From Halieaceae bacterium (lineage in GTDB: Bacteria; Pseudomonadota; Gammaproteobacteria; Pseudomonadales; Halieaceae), in NCBI GenBank assembly GCA_902520195.1, contig CABYND010000004.1, forward strand, positions 46,441-110,440: DNA of 64,000 bases, written 5' to 3'. Position numbers and translations under genes: made by a program. Below are positions 36,387 through 45,277 of this stretch, one piece after another (the first letter of the stretch is position 1; the number at the start of each line of letters is the position of its first letter). Below the pieces are notes generated by a model that ran no database searches, was not told the origin of the DNA, and saw only the letters and a program-made list of their open reading frames with translations.

Positions 36387-38158
36387 TCGAGAATTGTGAC
36401 GGTTCCGGAACTGCCGTTAACTTCGATGAGCGCCCCGTCTGGTATCAAACTGGTCGCATTTGTCGCAGACGTCACGCATGGCACACCCAGTTCTCTCGCG
36501 ACGATTACCGCGTGGCTGATAGTCGCGCCAACGTCGACCACGACCGCTGAAACCGCCGAAAATAGCGGAGTCCAAGATGGATCGGTGTGTCGCGCTACCA
36601 GCACGTCATTTGGCTGCAGATCTCCGGGCTCCGACGGATCAGTGATCACCCTAGCCCGGCCCTTGTAGGTTCCTGCGCAGCCGGGTTGACCCTTGATGAT
36701 TTGAGTAGAGGACAGACCTTTTGCGTCTCTTTCAAGCCATTCACCCATTGGTGGGACTATGGAGTCAACAATAAAAGGCGGCTCTAAGTTCGCTAGCTTT
36801 TCACTCTCAATTTTTCTTTGGTTGATCACCTCTTGCGCATCTATCGTGTTGTCAAGAAGTTGCCCCCACTCGCTGACCATCAGCATCGAAAAGTCCTCAG
36901 GTGCTTTGAATACCTTCTCAGACGCGTATCGTACTCCAAGCTCCCACATTGGCATTCGCATTTCGTGGGTCAGCATCGCGCAGTTCGTTCGAGTTCGTTC
37001 TCGAGCAGCGAAAAAGGTACCGGCAGCGGTTAAGGCGGCGTTGAACTGTCCGAGTAAGCCGGCATCTTCTTGTAGCTGTGACTGGACTTTTGCGATGGCA
37101 GCCTTTTTGTTCTCGCGACGGCTCGCTAACCTGGCGTCAGGTGATGCACTATCCTCCGCTCGGGCCATGATGGCTAGAGCCGATAGGGGAGCTGTGGGAT
37201 CCAATTCCCAGCACTTTGACGCAACCTCCCATTCATTCGGACCCCGGAATCCGAACTCATCGATGAAGATTTGAAATTTAAAGCGGAACTCTTGGCAATC
37301 CGGATTAGGATCAGTGGCGATAGCAGCCATGGTCGTGCCGTTAACGTCGTCGAGATACTGCGACAGGCGTTCGCTAGCGCGCACTAGTCTGCCGAGCTCC
37401 CAAAGCCGTTTTGCGGGGAATGCTGAGTCCACCTCGCCGTCAACTGTCAATATATCGGCGCATAGATCGCTAGCGCCCACGGCGTCACAAATCTGGGCAA
37501 TAACACCGCTTGGTATCATGGAATGGTAAGTAGCCATGATGTGTCTAATCCACAGGGGTTCCCATTGCTGCTCACAAATGTTGAGGCAGCGTTGGAAAAG
37601 CTCTTTATTGGACAACTGGCTTAAGGCAGGTCGATCCTCGCGGAGCTTAATCAGTTTGCCCCGTGTTTCCAGGAGTTCCGGCATGCTTGGGGACGATAGA
37701 ACCCAGGTAATCGTGTCAGCGAGTTGTGCCTCATGTTTGGCTGATGAATGTCCTATCTCTTCCGCATAGGGGGGTACGTCGGGTTGCTCTCCAAAAAAAC
37801 TGGCATCAATGGCCTCTGGAGACAATCCTGGCGCCCGAGCTCCAAAAATCCGTGACGCTGACACATTGAGGTAGCCGTAACCGCCAAAGACACTCAGCAT
37901 TTCCATGCGGTCGGAAGTGAACTCTTCAAGATCGAAAGCGCCGAGGTTGAAGAGTGCTTGCCGCCAACCTGGTTCTGAGTGGGGGATGCCCCACAAAGTC
38001 CAAGAGAAGGGTTTTACGACCTCTGGAAATACCTCGCCGATGTTAGCTCTAGTAAATATCGGGAACTGCGAGGATGGCTCGTTGTCGACCGGCCATCTGT
38101 TTTTCGACAGACTGTCCTGAGTGATGTGTGCTACCGCGGCGCTTCGATCGTAACCCAT
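36383..38158 (-). CDS. PEP-utilising-enzyme-like phosphohistidine protein with large N-terminal domain
   Basis: A 591-residue protein whose last 90 residues are a PEP-synthase-type swivelling domain (ATISHAVIVARELGVPCV, H549; GDLQPNDVLVARHTDPSWTPL before it). The first 480 residues are helical and match the acceptor-binding part seen in phenylphosphate synthase alpha or rifampin-phosphotransferase-like proteins. No ATP-grasp domain is present; the partner gene downstream supplies one. It is first gene of the leftward operon, divergent from the TetR gene with an operator-like palindrome between. The name of the substrate cannot be given. Confidence 0.75.
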   Translation of the reverse strand: MGYDRSAAVAHITQDSLSKNRWPVDNEPSSQFPIFTRANIGEVFPEVVKPFSWTLWGIPHSEPGWRQALFNLGAFDLEEFTSDRMEMLSVFGGYGYLNVSASRIFGARAPGLSPEAIDASFFGEQPDVPPYAEEIGHSSAKHEAQLADTITWVLSSPSMPELLETRGKLIKLREDRPALSQLSNKELFQRCLNICEQQWEPLWIRHIMATYHSMIPSGVIAQICDAVGASDLCADILTVDGEVDSAFPAKRLWELGRLVRASERLSQYLDDVNGTTMAAIATDPNPDCQEFRFKFQIFIDEFGFRGPNEWEVASKCWELDPTAPLSALAIMARAEDSASPDARLASRRENKKAAIAKVQSQLQEDAGLLGQFNAALTAAGTFFAARERTRTNCAMLTHEMRMPMWELGVRYASEKVFKAPEDFSMLMVSEWGQLLDNTIDAQEVINQRKIESEKLANLEPPFIVDSIVPPMGEWLERDAKGLSSTQIIKGQPGCAGTYKGRARVITDPSEPGDLQPNDVLVARHTDPSWTPLFSAVSAVVVDVGATISHAVIVARELGVPCVTSATNATSLIPDGALIEVNGSSGTVTILE

Positions 38159-38186
38159 CGAATTTACTCCAGAAAACTCATGATAT

Positions 38187-38200
38187 TGACATCAGTGTCA
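38187..38200. promoter_or_regulatory. Palindrome TGACATCAGTGTCA, candidate TetR operator
   Basis: TGACA, spacer TCAG, TGTCA is a 5-bp inverted repeat located 29 nt before the start of the dikinase-like gene and 112 nt before the internal TetR start. It is in the divergent promoter region of E2, so autoregulation and control of the leftward operon are likely. A TATACG-like -10 follows. Confidence 0.45.
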
Positions 38201-38298
38201 GTGAAAAGTATACGTATTGAGGCGAGTTGGCAATCATCTTGCGGACCACCGCAAATACTAAGCGGATGCCTCGCAATATCCTAAATTGGAAACGGCTT

Positions 38299-39096
38299 AT
38301 GAACTCAAATTTGGCGAAGCAGGTGTGCAAGTCGAGCGTGAGCGACAACGCAAACCGCGACATTGGGGATCCCGCACAGCCCCGACGGGAAAAAGCAGCG
38401 GGTGACCGCGATCTTCGCGCAGTTATCGGGATTGAGGAGGTTACGTTAAAGAGTCGCAAAGCAAAGCGTATGCAAGAGAGATTGCTTAAGTCGGCCGCGA
38501 TCGTTTTTGCCCAGAAGGGCTACACGGCTACGTGCATAGCCGACATCACGGCCAGCGCCGGTGTTGCCCATGGCTCTTTTTATCGCTACTTCGAACACAA
38601 AGATGGCGTCTTGCAAGAATTATTAGTGGGGCTCTACGAAGAATTGGCTCAGGCGACGAGAGATGCCTCGACCGTCGGGGATGACGATACACCCCCAACC
38701 GAGAGCCGTTTGAGGGAATTTAACCTCCGCTTTTTTCATGAGTATGCCGATCGCAGAGGACTCCTCAGAGTGGCAAGGGAGGCGGCAGCCAGTTCTGTAG
38801 ACGGGCGATTCAGAGACATTTGGTTCCTGATGAGGGGCAGATTTATTGATCGCACGAAAAAGCTGATTCAGCGCATGCAATCACATGGCATGGTGGTTGG
38901 CTTAGACGCAGAGCTGACAGCTGAGGCCTTGGGCTCGACCTCAGAGCAAATGGCATACGTTTTGGTAGGCCTGCCAGAGTCGGCCCCGGATGAAGACCGA
39001 CTCACGGCAATTGGTTTAGCGTGCCATGAGGTGTGGCGAAGGACGCTGTTCCCTGCAGCCAGCGGTGAGCTCCGAGAATCAAGCCATGACCCCTAG
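38299..39096 (+). CDS. TetR/AcrR-family repressor of the E2 block
   Basis: A 265-residue regulator from the ATG at 38299; an in-frame ATG at 38227 would lengthen it by 24 residues, and neither has a strong SD. A polar N-terminal extension precedes the helix-turn-helix (ERLLKSAAIVFAQKGYTATCIADITASAGVAHGSFYRYFEHKDGVLQE). The C-terminal domain is all helical. The ending overlaps the P450 start by 11 nt, tying it to the rightward operon. Confidence 0.82.
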   Translation: MNSNLAKQVCKSSVSDNANRDIGDPAQPRREKAAGDRDLRAVIGIEEVTLKSRKAKRMQERLLKSAAIVFAQKGYTATCIADITASAGVAHGSFYRYFEHKDGVLQELLVGLYEELAQATRDASTVGDDDTPPTESRLREFNLRFFHEYADRRGLLRVAREAAASSVDGRFRDIWFLMRGRFIDRTKKLIQRMQSHGMVVGLDAELTAEALGSTSEQMAYVLVGLPESAPDEDRLTAIGLACHEVWRRTLFPAASGELRESSHDP

Positions 39097-40264
39097 CTTA
39101 CCCAGCCTGTTGGACGTAGGACTTTTCACCGAACGAAGGGAGCATGAGTCTTTTGATCTCTATCGAGCAGAGTCCGAACCCCCACTTCACATTGGCCCTG
39201 AACCTGATGAAGGCTTTTATGTTTTGACTCGGCATAGTCATGTGTGGGAGGCGGCAACTAACACAGAAAAGTTTAAGTCTGGGTTGGGCACGCAGATAGC
39301 GAATAAGCGGGCCGAGGGTAGTGGAGCCCCGAGTGTGCATAACGCTGATGCCCCATATCACAGGCATTTACGGGACTTTGGACGTCGAGCTTTGGCGCAG
39401 CCGCTGTTAGAGATCCGCCGTCCGCGAATTCGAGAAATCGTTCGCTCTGTCATTCTGGCAGCGCCCAGAAATGAGGAATTTGATTTTGTTGAGCGCGTGG
39501 CGTTGGAAATCCCAATGACTGTATTTGGCGAGGTGCTTGGTATCCCCGCCGGTGATAGAGAAACATTGGTTAACGCGGCAAATACTATGAGTAGCGTGCT
39601 TGCTACGCCAGAAGAGCAGGATCGTTGCAGGTCGGAGTTGTTTTCTTATTTTCGGGAATTAGCAACCGAGCGTCGCAGACAACCTGGCGACGATGTCGCG
39701 TCAATTCTGGTCTCGCCGAACGACAATGGTGAGCAATTGAGTGCTGAGGAGCTCGACGCGTATTTTTTATTGCTCGTTATTGCCGGTAATGAAACGACAC
39801 GATTTCTTCTTGCAGGTGGTCTTGAGCAGCTTCTGTTGCAACCGAACGCTATGCAGCGGCTGCGCAAAGAGCCTTCACTGATTCCAAGCGCTGTAGAAGA
39901 GATGATTAGGTGGGTAACGCCTGTCATTCACATGAGACGGACCGTTACCGAGGATACGCAAGCTTTTGGGTTAGATGTAGCAGCAGGTTCTAAGTTCGTG
40001 CTCTACTTTAGCGCAGCAAATAGAGATCCTGAGGTTTTTGAGGACCCCCACTCTTTTCGTGTAGATCGAACACCTAATAAGCACGTGGGGTTCGGTGCCG
40101 GCCACCACTTTTGCATGGGCGCCTACTTGGCAAGGTTGGAAGCGCAGATCTTCTTAGAAGAATTTTTTTCGATAACTCGCAACTGTGAGCTTACTGCTGC
40201 CGGCGAGCGCATCCCGTCTTATTGGTTTGCAGGTTTGCAGCGCCTCCCTGTGAGGTGGTCATGA
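39086..40264 (+). CDS. Cytochrome P450
   Basis: A 392-residue soluble bacterial P450. The start at 39086 (MTPSLPSLLDVG) overlaps the TetR stop. The I-helix oxygen motif AGNETTR, the ExxR in EEMIRWVTP, and the haem-binding FGAGHHFCMGAYLAR with Cys343 are intact. It needs a ferredoxin and reductase, which are not encoded here. Bacterial relatives hydroxylate terpenes, steroids or fatty acids. The ATGA overlap with the SDR indicates translational coupling. Confidence 0.87.
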   Translation: MTPSLPSLLDVGLFTERREHESFDLYRAESEPPLHIGPEPDEGFYVLTRHSHVWEAATNTEKFKSGLGTQIANKRAEGSGAPSVHNADAPYHRHLRDFGRRALAQPLLEIRRPRIREIVRSVILAAPRNEEFDFVERVALEIPMTVFGEVLGIPAGDRETLVNAANTMSSVLATPEEQDRCRSELFSYFRELATERRRQPGDDVASILVSPNDNGEQLSAEELDAYFLLLVIAGNETTRFLLAGGLEQLLLQPNAMQRLRKEPSLIPSAVEEMIRWVTPVIHMRRTVTEDTQAFGLDVAAGSKFVLYFSAANRDPEVFEDPHSFRVDRTPNKHVGFGAGHHFCMGAYLARLEAQIFLEEFFSITRNCELTAAGERIPSYWFAGLQRLPVRWS

Positions 40265-41049
40265 TTTTTAAAAACAAACAAGTCGTAGTGGTTGGCGCGG
40301 CGACTGGTATTGGTGCCGCCTTGGCGGCGTTGTTGCGCGCCAAAGGCGCTACCTTAGTGGGGATGGATTGCGAAGAGATTGAAGGCTCCTCCTCGATCAC
40401 TGTGGACTTGGCGCGACCGGAATCTATTGAAGCCGCCGTTCGTGCACTGCCTACTCACACAGATGCAGTGGCTTTCGTTGCGGGCGTGCCCAGCACTGCT
40501 GACCCCAGCGATATTCTGAAAGTGAATTTTTTAGGGCAGAGATCAATCTTTTTGGCTCTGCGCCCGAAGCTCTCTAAACAGTCCTCTATCGTTTTCGTTT
40601 CTTCGATCACCGCACGGCGGTGTGATTGGTCGGATGAGGATTTAGAGGCGTTGGTCGCAGCTCCTACTGAAGTTGCGCTGGGTATGGCGCTGGCAGAGAG
40701 TTTAGACGGGGTGGCTGCTTACCAACTATCCAAACGGGCGCTCAACTATTGGATGAAGAGCCGCTTACCGGCGTTGGTAGCCGAGGGTATTAGGGCGAAC
40801 ATCGTAAGCCCAGGACCCGTACAGACCAAAATTCTTAAGGATTTTGAGGAGAGTATGGGCAAATCTCGTATCGATGCGGCATCGGAATTGGTGGGCAGAC
40901 ATGGCCAGCCTGAAGAGATCGCAGAGGTAATCGCTTTTCTTCTGAGTGACCACGCATGTTGGATATCCGGAGAAGATCTTCGTGTGGACGGAGGGTTTTC
41001 TGCACTGCGAGACGCCAGTTTGCTAGGTCCTGCGCTGGACCTGGGATAG
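40261..41049 (+). CDS. Short-chain dehydrogenase/reductase, 3-alpha-hydroxysteroid dehydrogenase-like
   Basis: A 262-residue SDR from the ATG at 40261 (ATGA overlap with the P450 stop). The cofactor motif is VVGAATGIGAALAALL. A short variable N-domain (TVDLARPESIEAAV), the serine in VFVSSITAR, and a YQLSK active site separated from the Ser by an insertion give it the layout of 3-alpha-hydroxysteroid dehydrogenase/carbonyl reductase relatives. It would oxidise the alcohol made by the P450. GLN or steroid specificity is not shown. Confidence 0.82.
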   Translation: MIFKNKQVVVVGAATGIGAALAALLRAKGATLVGMDCEEIEGSSSITVDLARPESIEAAVRALPTHTDAVAFVAGVPSTADPSDILKVNFLGQRSIFLALRPKLSKQSSIVFVSSITARRCDWSDEDLEALVAAPTEVALGMALAESLDGVAAYQLSKRALNYWMKSRLPALVAEGIRANIVSPGPVQTKILKDFEESMGKSRIDAASELVGRHGQPEEIAEVIAFLLSDHACWISGEDLRVDGGFSALRDASLLGPALDLG

Positions 41050-41065
41050 CTGAGGAGCTTTTTTT

Positions 41066-41650
41066 GTGCAACTGATACTAATCCGCCATGGTGAGCCCGA
41101 TTTGTCTGCTGGTAGCGTTGATCCTCCTCTATCGGAGAGGGGAATCCGTCAAGCAGGGGAGACTGCCGCGAGGCTTTCACACGAGGCAATTGACGCGCTT
41201 TTTACAAGTCCACTCTTACGTGCGCGCCAGACACTTGAGCCGTTGGCGCAGAAACTTGGGCTAACACCTGAAGTTGTCGAAGGTTTAGCCGAAATCGATT
41301 ACTGGGGCGGTCGCTATCTCAGCGTAGAGGAGCTTCGTCGAGCCGGCGGTGATGCATGGGAAGACTTCCTGCGTGACCCTGTCGGCACTCTCGGCGGAGA
41401 TGAGCAAGCGTTTCTTGAAACTATTTCCAACACGATGAGTGGTTTGACGAAACGAGACTTTAAGCGTGTCGCTATCGCTACCCATGGCTTCCCTATCAAC
41501 GCCATGCTGTCTGAAATTTTGACCATGCAAGGGTTGACCAACTTCACGCCGCATCATGGATCGGTAACCCGTCTGCATGCAGGTGATTCAGGTCAACTGC
41601 GGGTTCTGAGTATTAACGAGATGACGCATATCACTAGGGATGCTCACTAA
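41066..41650 (+). CDS. Histidine phosphatase family protein
   Basis: A 194-residue phosphoglycerate-mutase-like phosphatase with a GTG start and TGAGGAGC upstream. The RHG motif is LILIRHGEPDLS; TSPLLRARQTLEPLA and ATHGFPIN (second catalytic His) complete the site. In this block it may remove the phosphate placed by the dikinase-like pair, or act as a repair enzyme; both are inference. It overlaps the next start by one base. Confidence 0.82.
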   Translation: MQLILIRHGEPDLSAGSVDPPLSERGIRQAGETAARLSHEAIDALFTSPLLRARQTLEPLAQKLGLTPEVVEGLAEIDYWGGRYLSVEELRRAGGDAWEDFLRDPVGTLGGDEQAFLETISNTMSGLTKRDFKRVAIATHGFPINAMLSEILTMQGLTNFTPHHGSVTRLHAGDSGQLRVLSINEMTHITRDAH

Positions 41651-43170
41651 TGCATTTGAGCGGAGTTGCCGCGGAAACACCTCATAAGACGGCGGTGGTG
41701 TTTGGTGACACGCGGATAAGTTACGGCGCGTTGGATGCGGCGTCCCGACGGATCGCAGTGTCTTCAAGGCATTGCGGATTGAGCCGCGGAGACGTTATGG
41801 GGATCATGATGGCAACCGGACCTGAAGTTGTTGCAGCCATCGCCGCCGCCCAGAGATCAGGACTTTACTGTCTCCCGTTGGGGCCCAAACTGACACCATC
41901 AGAACTGCAGTACATCCTCAAAGATAGCGGAGCAAAGCTTCTGGTTACCGACAGAGGTAACGAGGAAAAAGCTTCAGCCGCAGCCGTCGACATTCCAGAT
42001 CTAACCGTGTCTTCCATTGCCGGCATCGATCATTTGTTCGAACTGGAGGAATGTCCTAATGATCCTGACCCGGTGGAAGGAGGAGATATCCTCTATACGT
42101 CTGGGACTACTGGGTTGCCTAAGGGTGTAAGACGGCCGTTAGGGTTTAAACCAATCGGCTCTGACTTAGAGAGGGCGCAGAGGCTCTGTAATTTGTTTTC
42201 CATGGACGCTGACACAGTATTTTTCTCGCCTGCGCCCCTCCATCATGCTGCCCCTCTGCGCTTTTCTATGGATCTACTCCGTCTGGGCGGCACCTTGGTG
42301 CTGAACGCCCACTTTGATGCCAAGGCCGCATTACGTCTCTTGGAGAGAGAGCGAGTGACGCACAGTCAATGGGTGCCAACGATGTTCACGAGGCTGTTGG
42401 CGGAGCGAGACGAGAATTTCAGCGCGCCGTCGCACAGAGTAGCGATTCACGCCGGAGCGCCCTGCTCAGTAGAGCTCAAGAGAGAGATGATTTCTTGGTG
42501 GGGACCCATACTTCATGAGTATTACTCGGGCACAGAAAGCATCGGATTCACGCATATCACTAGCGAAGAGTGGTTAAAAAAAGTGGGCTCAGTCGGTCGT
42601 CCATCGGGCTGCGATATACACATCCTGAATGATGAAGCGGAGCCGTTACCTGCCGGCCAGCGGGGCAAAGTATTCTTCTCTGGTCGCGAGGTGGTTGCCT
42701 ACCACAATGATCCGAAAAAAACTGCCGCGGCACGCTCACCTCAAGGTTATTCCACCATGGGTGATCTGGGCTACGTAGATGCCGATGGCTATTTGTTTTT
42801 AACTGACAGAGAGGCCTTCACGATCATATCGGGCGGTGTAAACGTGTATCCGAGAGAGGTTGAGGAAGCTATCAGCACTGATAGCCGGGTAGCCGAAGCT
42901 GCAGTATTTGGTTCCCCCGATAATGACTTGGGTGAGGCGGTCACGGCGGTGGTGGAGTTGCAACGTGATTACGAGCCGACGCTAGACATCGCAAAAATGA
43001 TCAGGGAGCGCCTTCGAGCTTGCCTCTCCCCTCATAAATTACCTCGCAAATTAGCTTTTGTAGCTCAGATGCCACTGACCGACAGCGGCAAAATTCATAA
43101 AGCGCGACTACGCGACACTTGGGAATCTCACTGTGAGCATGTCTACGAGCGCGCGGCGTTAGATGAGTAA
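41650..43170 (+). CDS. Acyl-CoA synthetase (AMP-forming)
   Basis: A 506-residue ANL-superfamily ligase. The AMP-binding P-loop is ILYTSGTTGLPKGVRR; the adenylate motifs YYSGTESIGFTH, MGDLGYVDADGYLFLTDRE and a C-terminal lysine in SGKIHKARLR are present. It would activate a carboxylic acid intermediate to the CoA thioester. It starts at TAATG overlapping the previous stop. Fatty, aromatic or terpenoid acids all remain possible. Confidence 0.86.
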   Translation: MHLSGVAAETPHKTAVVFGDTRISYGALDAASRRIAVSSRHCGLSRGDVMGIMMATGPEVVAAIAAAQRSGLYCLPLGPKLTPSELQYILKDSGAKLLVTDRGNEEKASAAAVDIPDLTVSSIAGIDHLFELEECPNDPDPVEGGDILYTSGTTGLPKGVRRPLGFKPIGSDLERAQRLCNLFSMDADTVFFSPAPLHHAAPLRFSMDLLRLGGTLVLNAHFDAKAALRLLERERVTHSQWVPTMFTRLLAERDENFSAPSHRVAIHAGAPCSVELKREMISWWGPILHEYYSGTESIGFTHITSEEWLKKVGSVGRPSGCDIHILNDEAEPLPAGQRGKVFFSGREVVAYHNDPKKTAAARSPQGYSTMGDLGYVDADGYLFLTDREAFTIISGGVNVYPREVEEAISTDSRVAEAAVFGSPDNDLGEAVTAVVELQRDYEPTLDIAKMIRERLRACLSPHKLPRKLAFVAQMPLTDSGKIHKARLRDTWESHCEHVYERAALDE

Positions 43171-43793
43171 TGGGTATGCAGGATCAAATAATTCACGTTT
43201 TATCGATTAAGGGCTTTGCGAAGGAGGAGTCCCTTGCGGTTGCGGTTGGGCTAGAGGTCTCGGAGATAGTGTTGATTGCACAAAGCCTTATCGAGGAAGG
43301 CCTTCTGGAAAACTCTCGAATAGGCATGAAGTTGACCGAAAAGGGTAAGCGTGCTGCCGCCAAAGTCTTGGAGGATGTTAGAGAAACCACGGATGTAGCG
43401 GCTTTGGAAGCTTTTTATCAGGCATTCACACCAATCAATCAAGACTACAAAAAAAGCGTCAGCTCTTGGCAGATAAAAACGGTAGGGGAGTCAGCGGAGC
43501 CAAACGACCACGAGGATGCGGAATACGATCAGCGAGTTCTGACAGAGATGTTCAAAGACCATGATTCGCTTAAGCATTTGGTTGCCACTCACCTTGCTTC
43601 ATGTCCTCTACTGCGAGATTACGCCCGCCGACTCGAAATAGCCTTTGCACAAGTGACTGCAGGTCATGAACAATTTGTTACCGGTGCTCTGATAGACAGC
43701 TACCACACTGTTTGGTTTGAGTTTCACGAGGCTTTGATTCGTTTGTCAGGAAGAGATCGAGCAACTGAGGCTGCGGCAGGTAGGGCAGATTAA
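43170..43793 (+). CDS. Winged-helix plus helical-domain protein, MarR-like
   Basis: A 207-residue protein. The first 80 residues form a winged-helix-like fold (HVLSIKGFAKEESLAVAVGLEVSEIVLIAQSLIEEGLLE, MKLTEKGKRAA). The second half is a four-helix domain rich in His and Asp (YDQRVLTEMFKDHDSLKHLV, ALIDSYHTVWFEFHEALIRL). It overlaps the ligase stop by 1 nt. Its role is unknown; proteins of this layout may accompany PEP-utilising enzymes, so it may serve the dikinase-like pair rather than DNA. Confidence 0.6.
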   Translation: MGMQDQIIHVLSIKGFAKEESLAVAVGLEVSEIVLIAQSLIEEGLLENSRIGMKLTEKGKRAAAKVLEDVRETTDVAALEAFYQAFTPINQDYKKSVSSWQIKTVGESAEPNDHEDAEYDQRVLTEMFKDHDSLKHLVATHLASCPLLRDYARRLEIAFAQVTAGHEQFVTGALIDSYHTVWFEFHEALIRLSGRDRATEAAAGRAD

Positions 43794-43795
43794 GG

Positions 43796-45211
43796 ATGGC
43801 TTTCATCGGGCTTTTGTTGGGTGAGCAACTGGATTTTCCGGGAGAGGAGTTCCAGCGTCTGTCGCCCGTAGATGGCTCAAGCTTGCGGCCTTGGACTGAG
43901 GTCGCGCCCGGTGTCTTAGATCCGCTCATTGCGCAACTGAAGACGCTAAATCTAAGCGCGGAGGCCGATCTAGCAGCTCGGAGCGCAGCACTGCTTCAGC
44001 TTGCATCAGACCTTGAGCGTGACGCGGCCTCCTTGGCGCGACTGATTACCATGGAGACCGGCTGTCCTGTGGCTCAATCCGAAGTTTTGCAGGTGCAATC
44101 CGCGGTAGCGCTGATTCGTTCTCTAGTTGAGCAGGCGAGCGAGTTTGCGTTTACCGAGGAACGGGTGGGTGCTCGCGGCGGCAAAGTGAGAATCGACCGG
44201 TTGCCAATTGGTATCGCCCTGGGCGTCGTACCCTGTAATGTTCCAATTTTTCTGGCGTGCCTGAAACTTGCCACTGCCCTCCTTTCAGGTTGCCCAGTTG
44301 TCTTGAAGCCCAGCCCCGAGAATGTTGACTCGATGGCTCTTTTTAGCCGTTATCTCGCGCGGATGGATTTGCCAACAGGCGCGGTCAATTTGGTTTTGGG
44401 CGGCCGTGTTCTCGGTGACCAGTTAGTGCGTAACGACGTGTTCCGCAAGGTCAGTTTTACCGGTAGCTCAGCCTCTGGGCTTGCGGTCGCTAAGTTGTGT
44501 GCGCAGCGCTTTGCTCGCGTCACGCTGGAGCTAGGCGGTAAATCCAGCGCGATTTTGCTCGACGACGTAGATTTCACCGCGGTGAAGGATCAACTCTGGT
44601 TAGCGATGTTGCAAAACAACGGTCAGGTCTGTGGCGCTCAAAGTCGAGTCCTCATTCCGAAATCTCGCGCGCCCGAACTGCGATCAGCCCTCAGTGAGAT
44701 GTTCGAGGAGACGGTGGTTGGAGACCCTCGGTCACCTGAAACCGGAATTGGGCCAGTCGTGACAGCGGATGCAGCCAGCAGGATCAGAAATACCTGCAAC
44801 GAGGCCACTAGCCAAGGCGCGTTGCTGTTAAGCGGCACCAGGGAAGAACCGCAAGAATCTGCCACGGTACCCCCAAGATTGTACGAGGTGAAGGATTCTG
44901 TTGCGGAAATCTGGAATGAAGAGCTATTTGGCCCAATTGCGTGCCTGCGCGTCTACGACACCGAGGAAGAGGCGGCTGGATGGGCAAATGAGTCACGTTA
45001 TGGTTTATCGGGGTCAGTGTGGTCGGGCGATGCCAACCGTGCGCTAGGAATAGCTCAACGGTTGAAGACCGGTAGCGTCGCTGTGAACTCCAAAAAAATC
45101 CTAGATTTTGTGGCGCCTTTCGGTGGTTGGGGCCAATCAGGTATCGGTAGGGAATTGGGAGAAGACGGATTTCGCTCTTATTTGGAGACGAGAACGATTC
45201 TTCTACCCTAG
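43796..45211 (+). CDS. Aldehyde dehydrogenase family protein
   Basis: A 471-residue NAD(P)-dependent aldehyde dehydrogenase. The coenzyme region VVLKPSPENVDS, FTGSSASG, the general base Glu in LELGGKSSAILL, and the nucleophilic Cys in NNGQVCGAQSR are intact. WNEELFGPIACL and FGGWGQSGIGRELG at the C-terminus are typical. It would oxidise the aldehyde formed after P450/SDR action to an acid for the CoA ligase. It starts 2 nt after the winged-helix gene stop. Confidence 0.87.
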   Translation: MAFIGLLLGEQLDFPGEEFQRLSPVDGSSLRPWTEVAPGVLDPLIAQLKTLNLSAEADLAARSAALLQLASDLERDAASLARLITMETGCPVAQSEVLQVQSAVALIRSLVEQASEFAFTEERVGARGGKVRIDRLPIGIALGVVPCNVPIFLACLKLATALLSGCPVVLKPSPENVDSMALFSRYLARMDLPTGAVNLVLGGRVLGDQLVRNDVFRKVSFTGSSASGLAVAKLCAQRFARVTLELGGKSSAILLDDVDFTAVKDQLWLAMLQNNGQVCGAQSRVLIPKSRAPELRSALSEMFEETVVGDPRSPETGIGPVVTADAASRIRNTCNEATSQGALLLSGTREEPQESATVPPRLYEVKDSVAEIWNEELFGPIACLRVYDTEEEAAGWANESRYGLSGSVWSGDANRALGIAQRLKTGSVAVNSKKILDFVAPFGGWGQSGIGRELGEDGFRSYLETRTILLP

Positions 45212-45277
45212 TGATTTAAGTAGTTGTTAAGTGAAATCAGTACTCAATCTTAAATACGTTCAACTCAGGAGCAGTAA

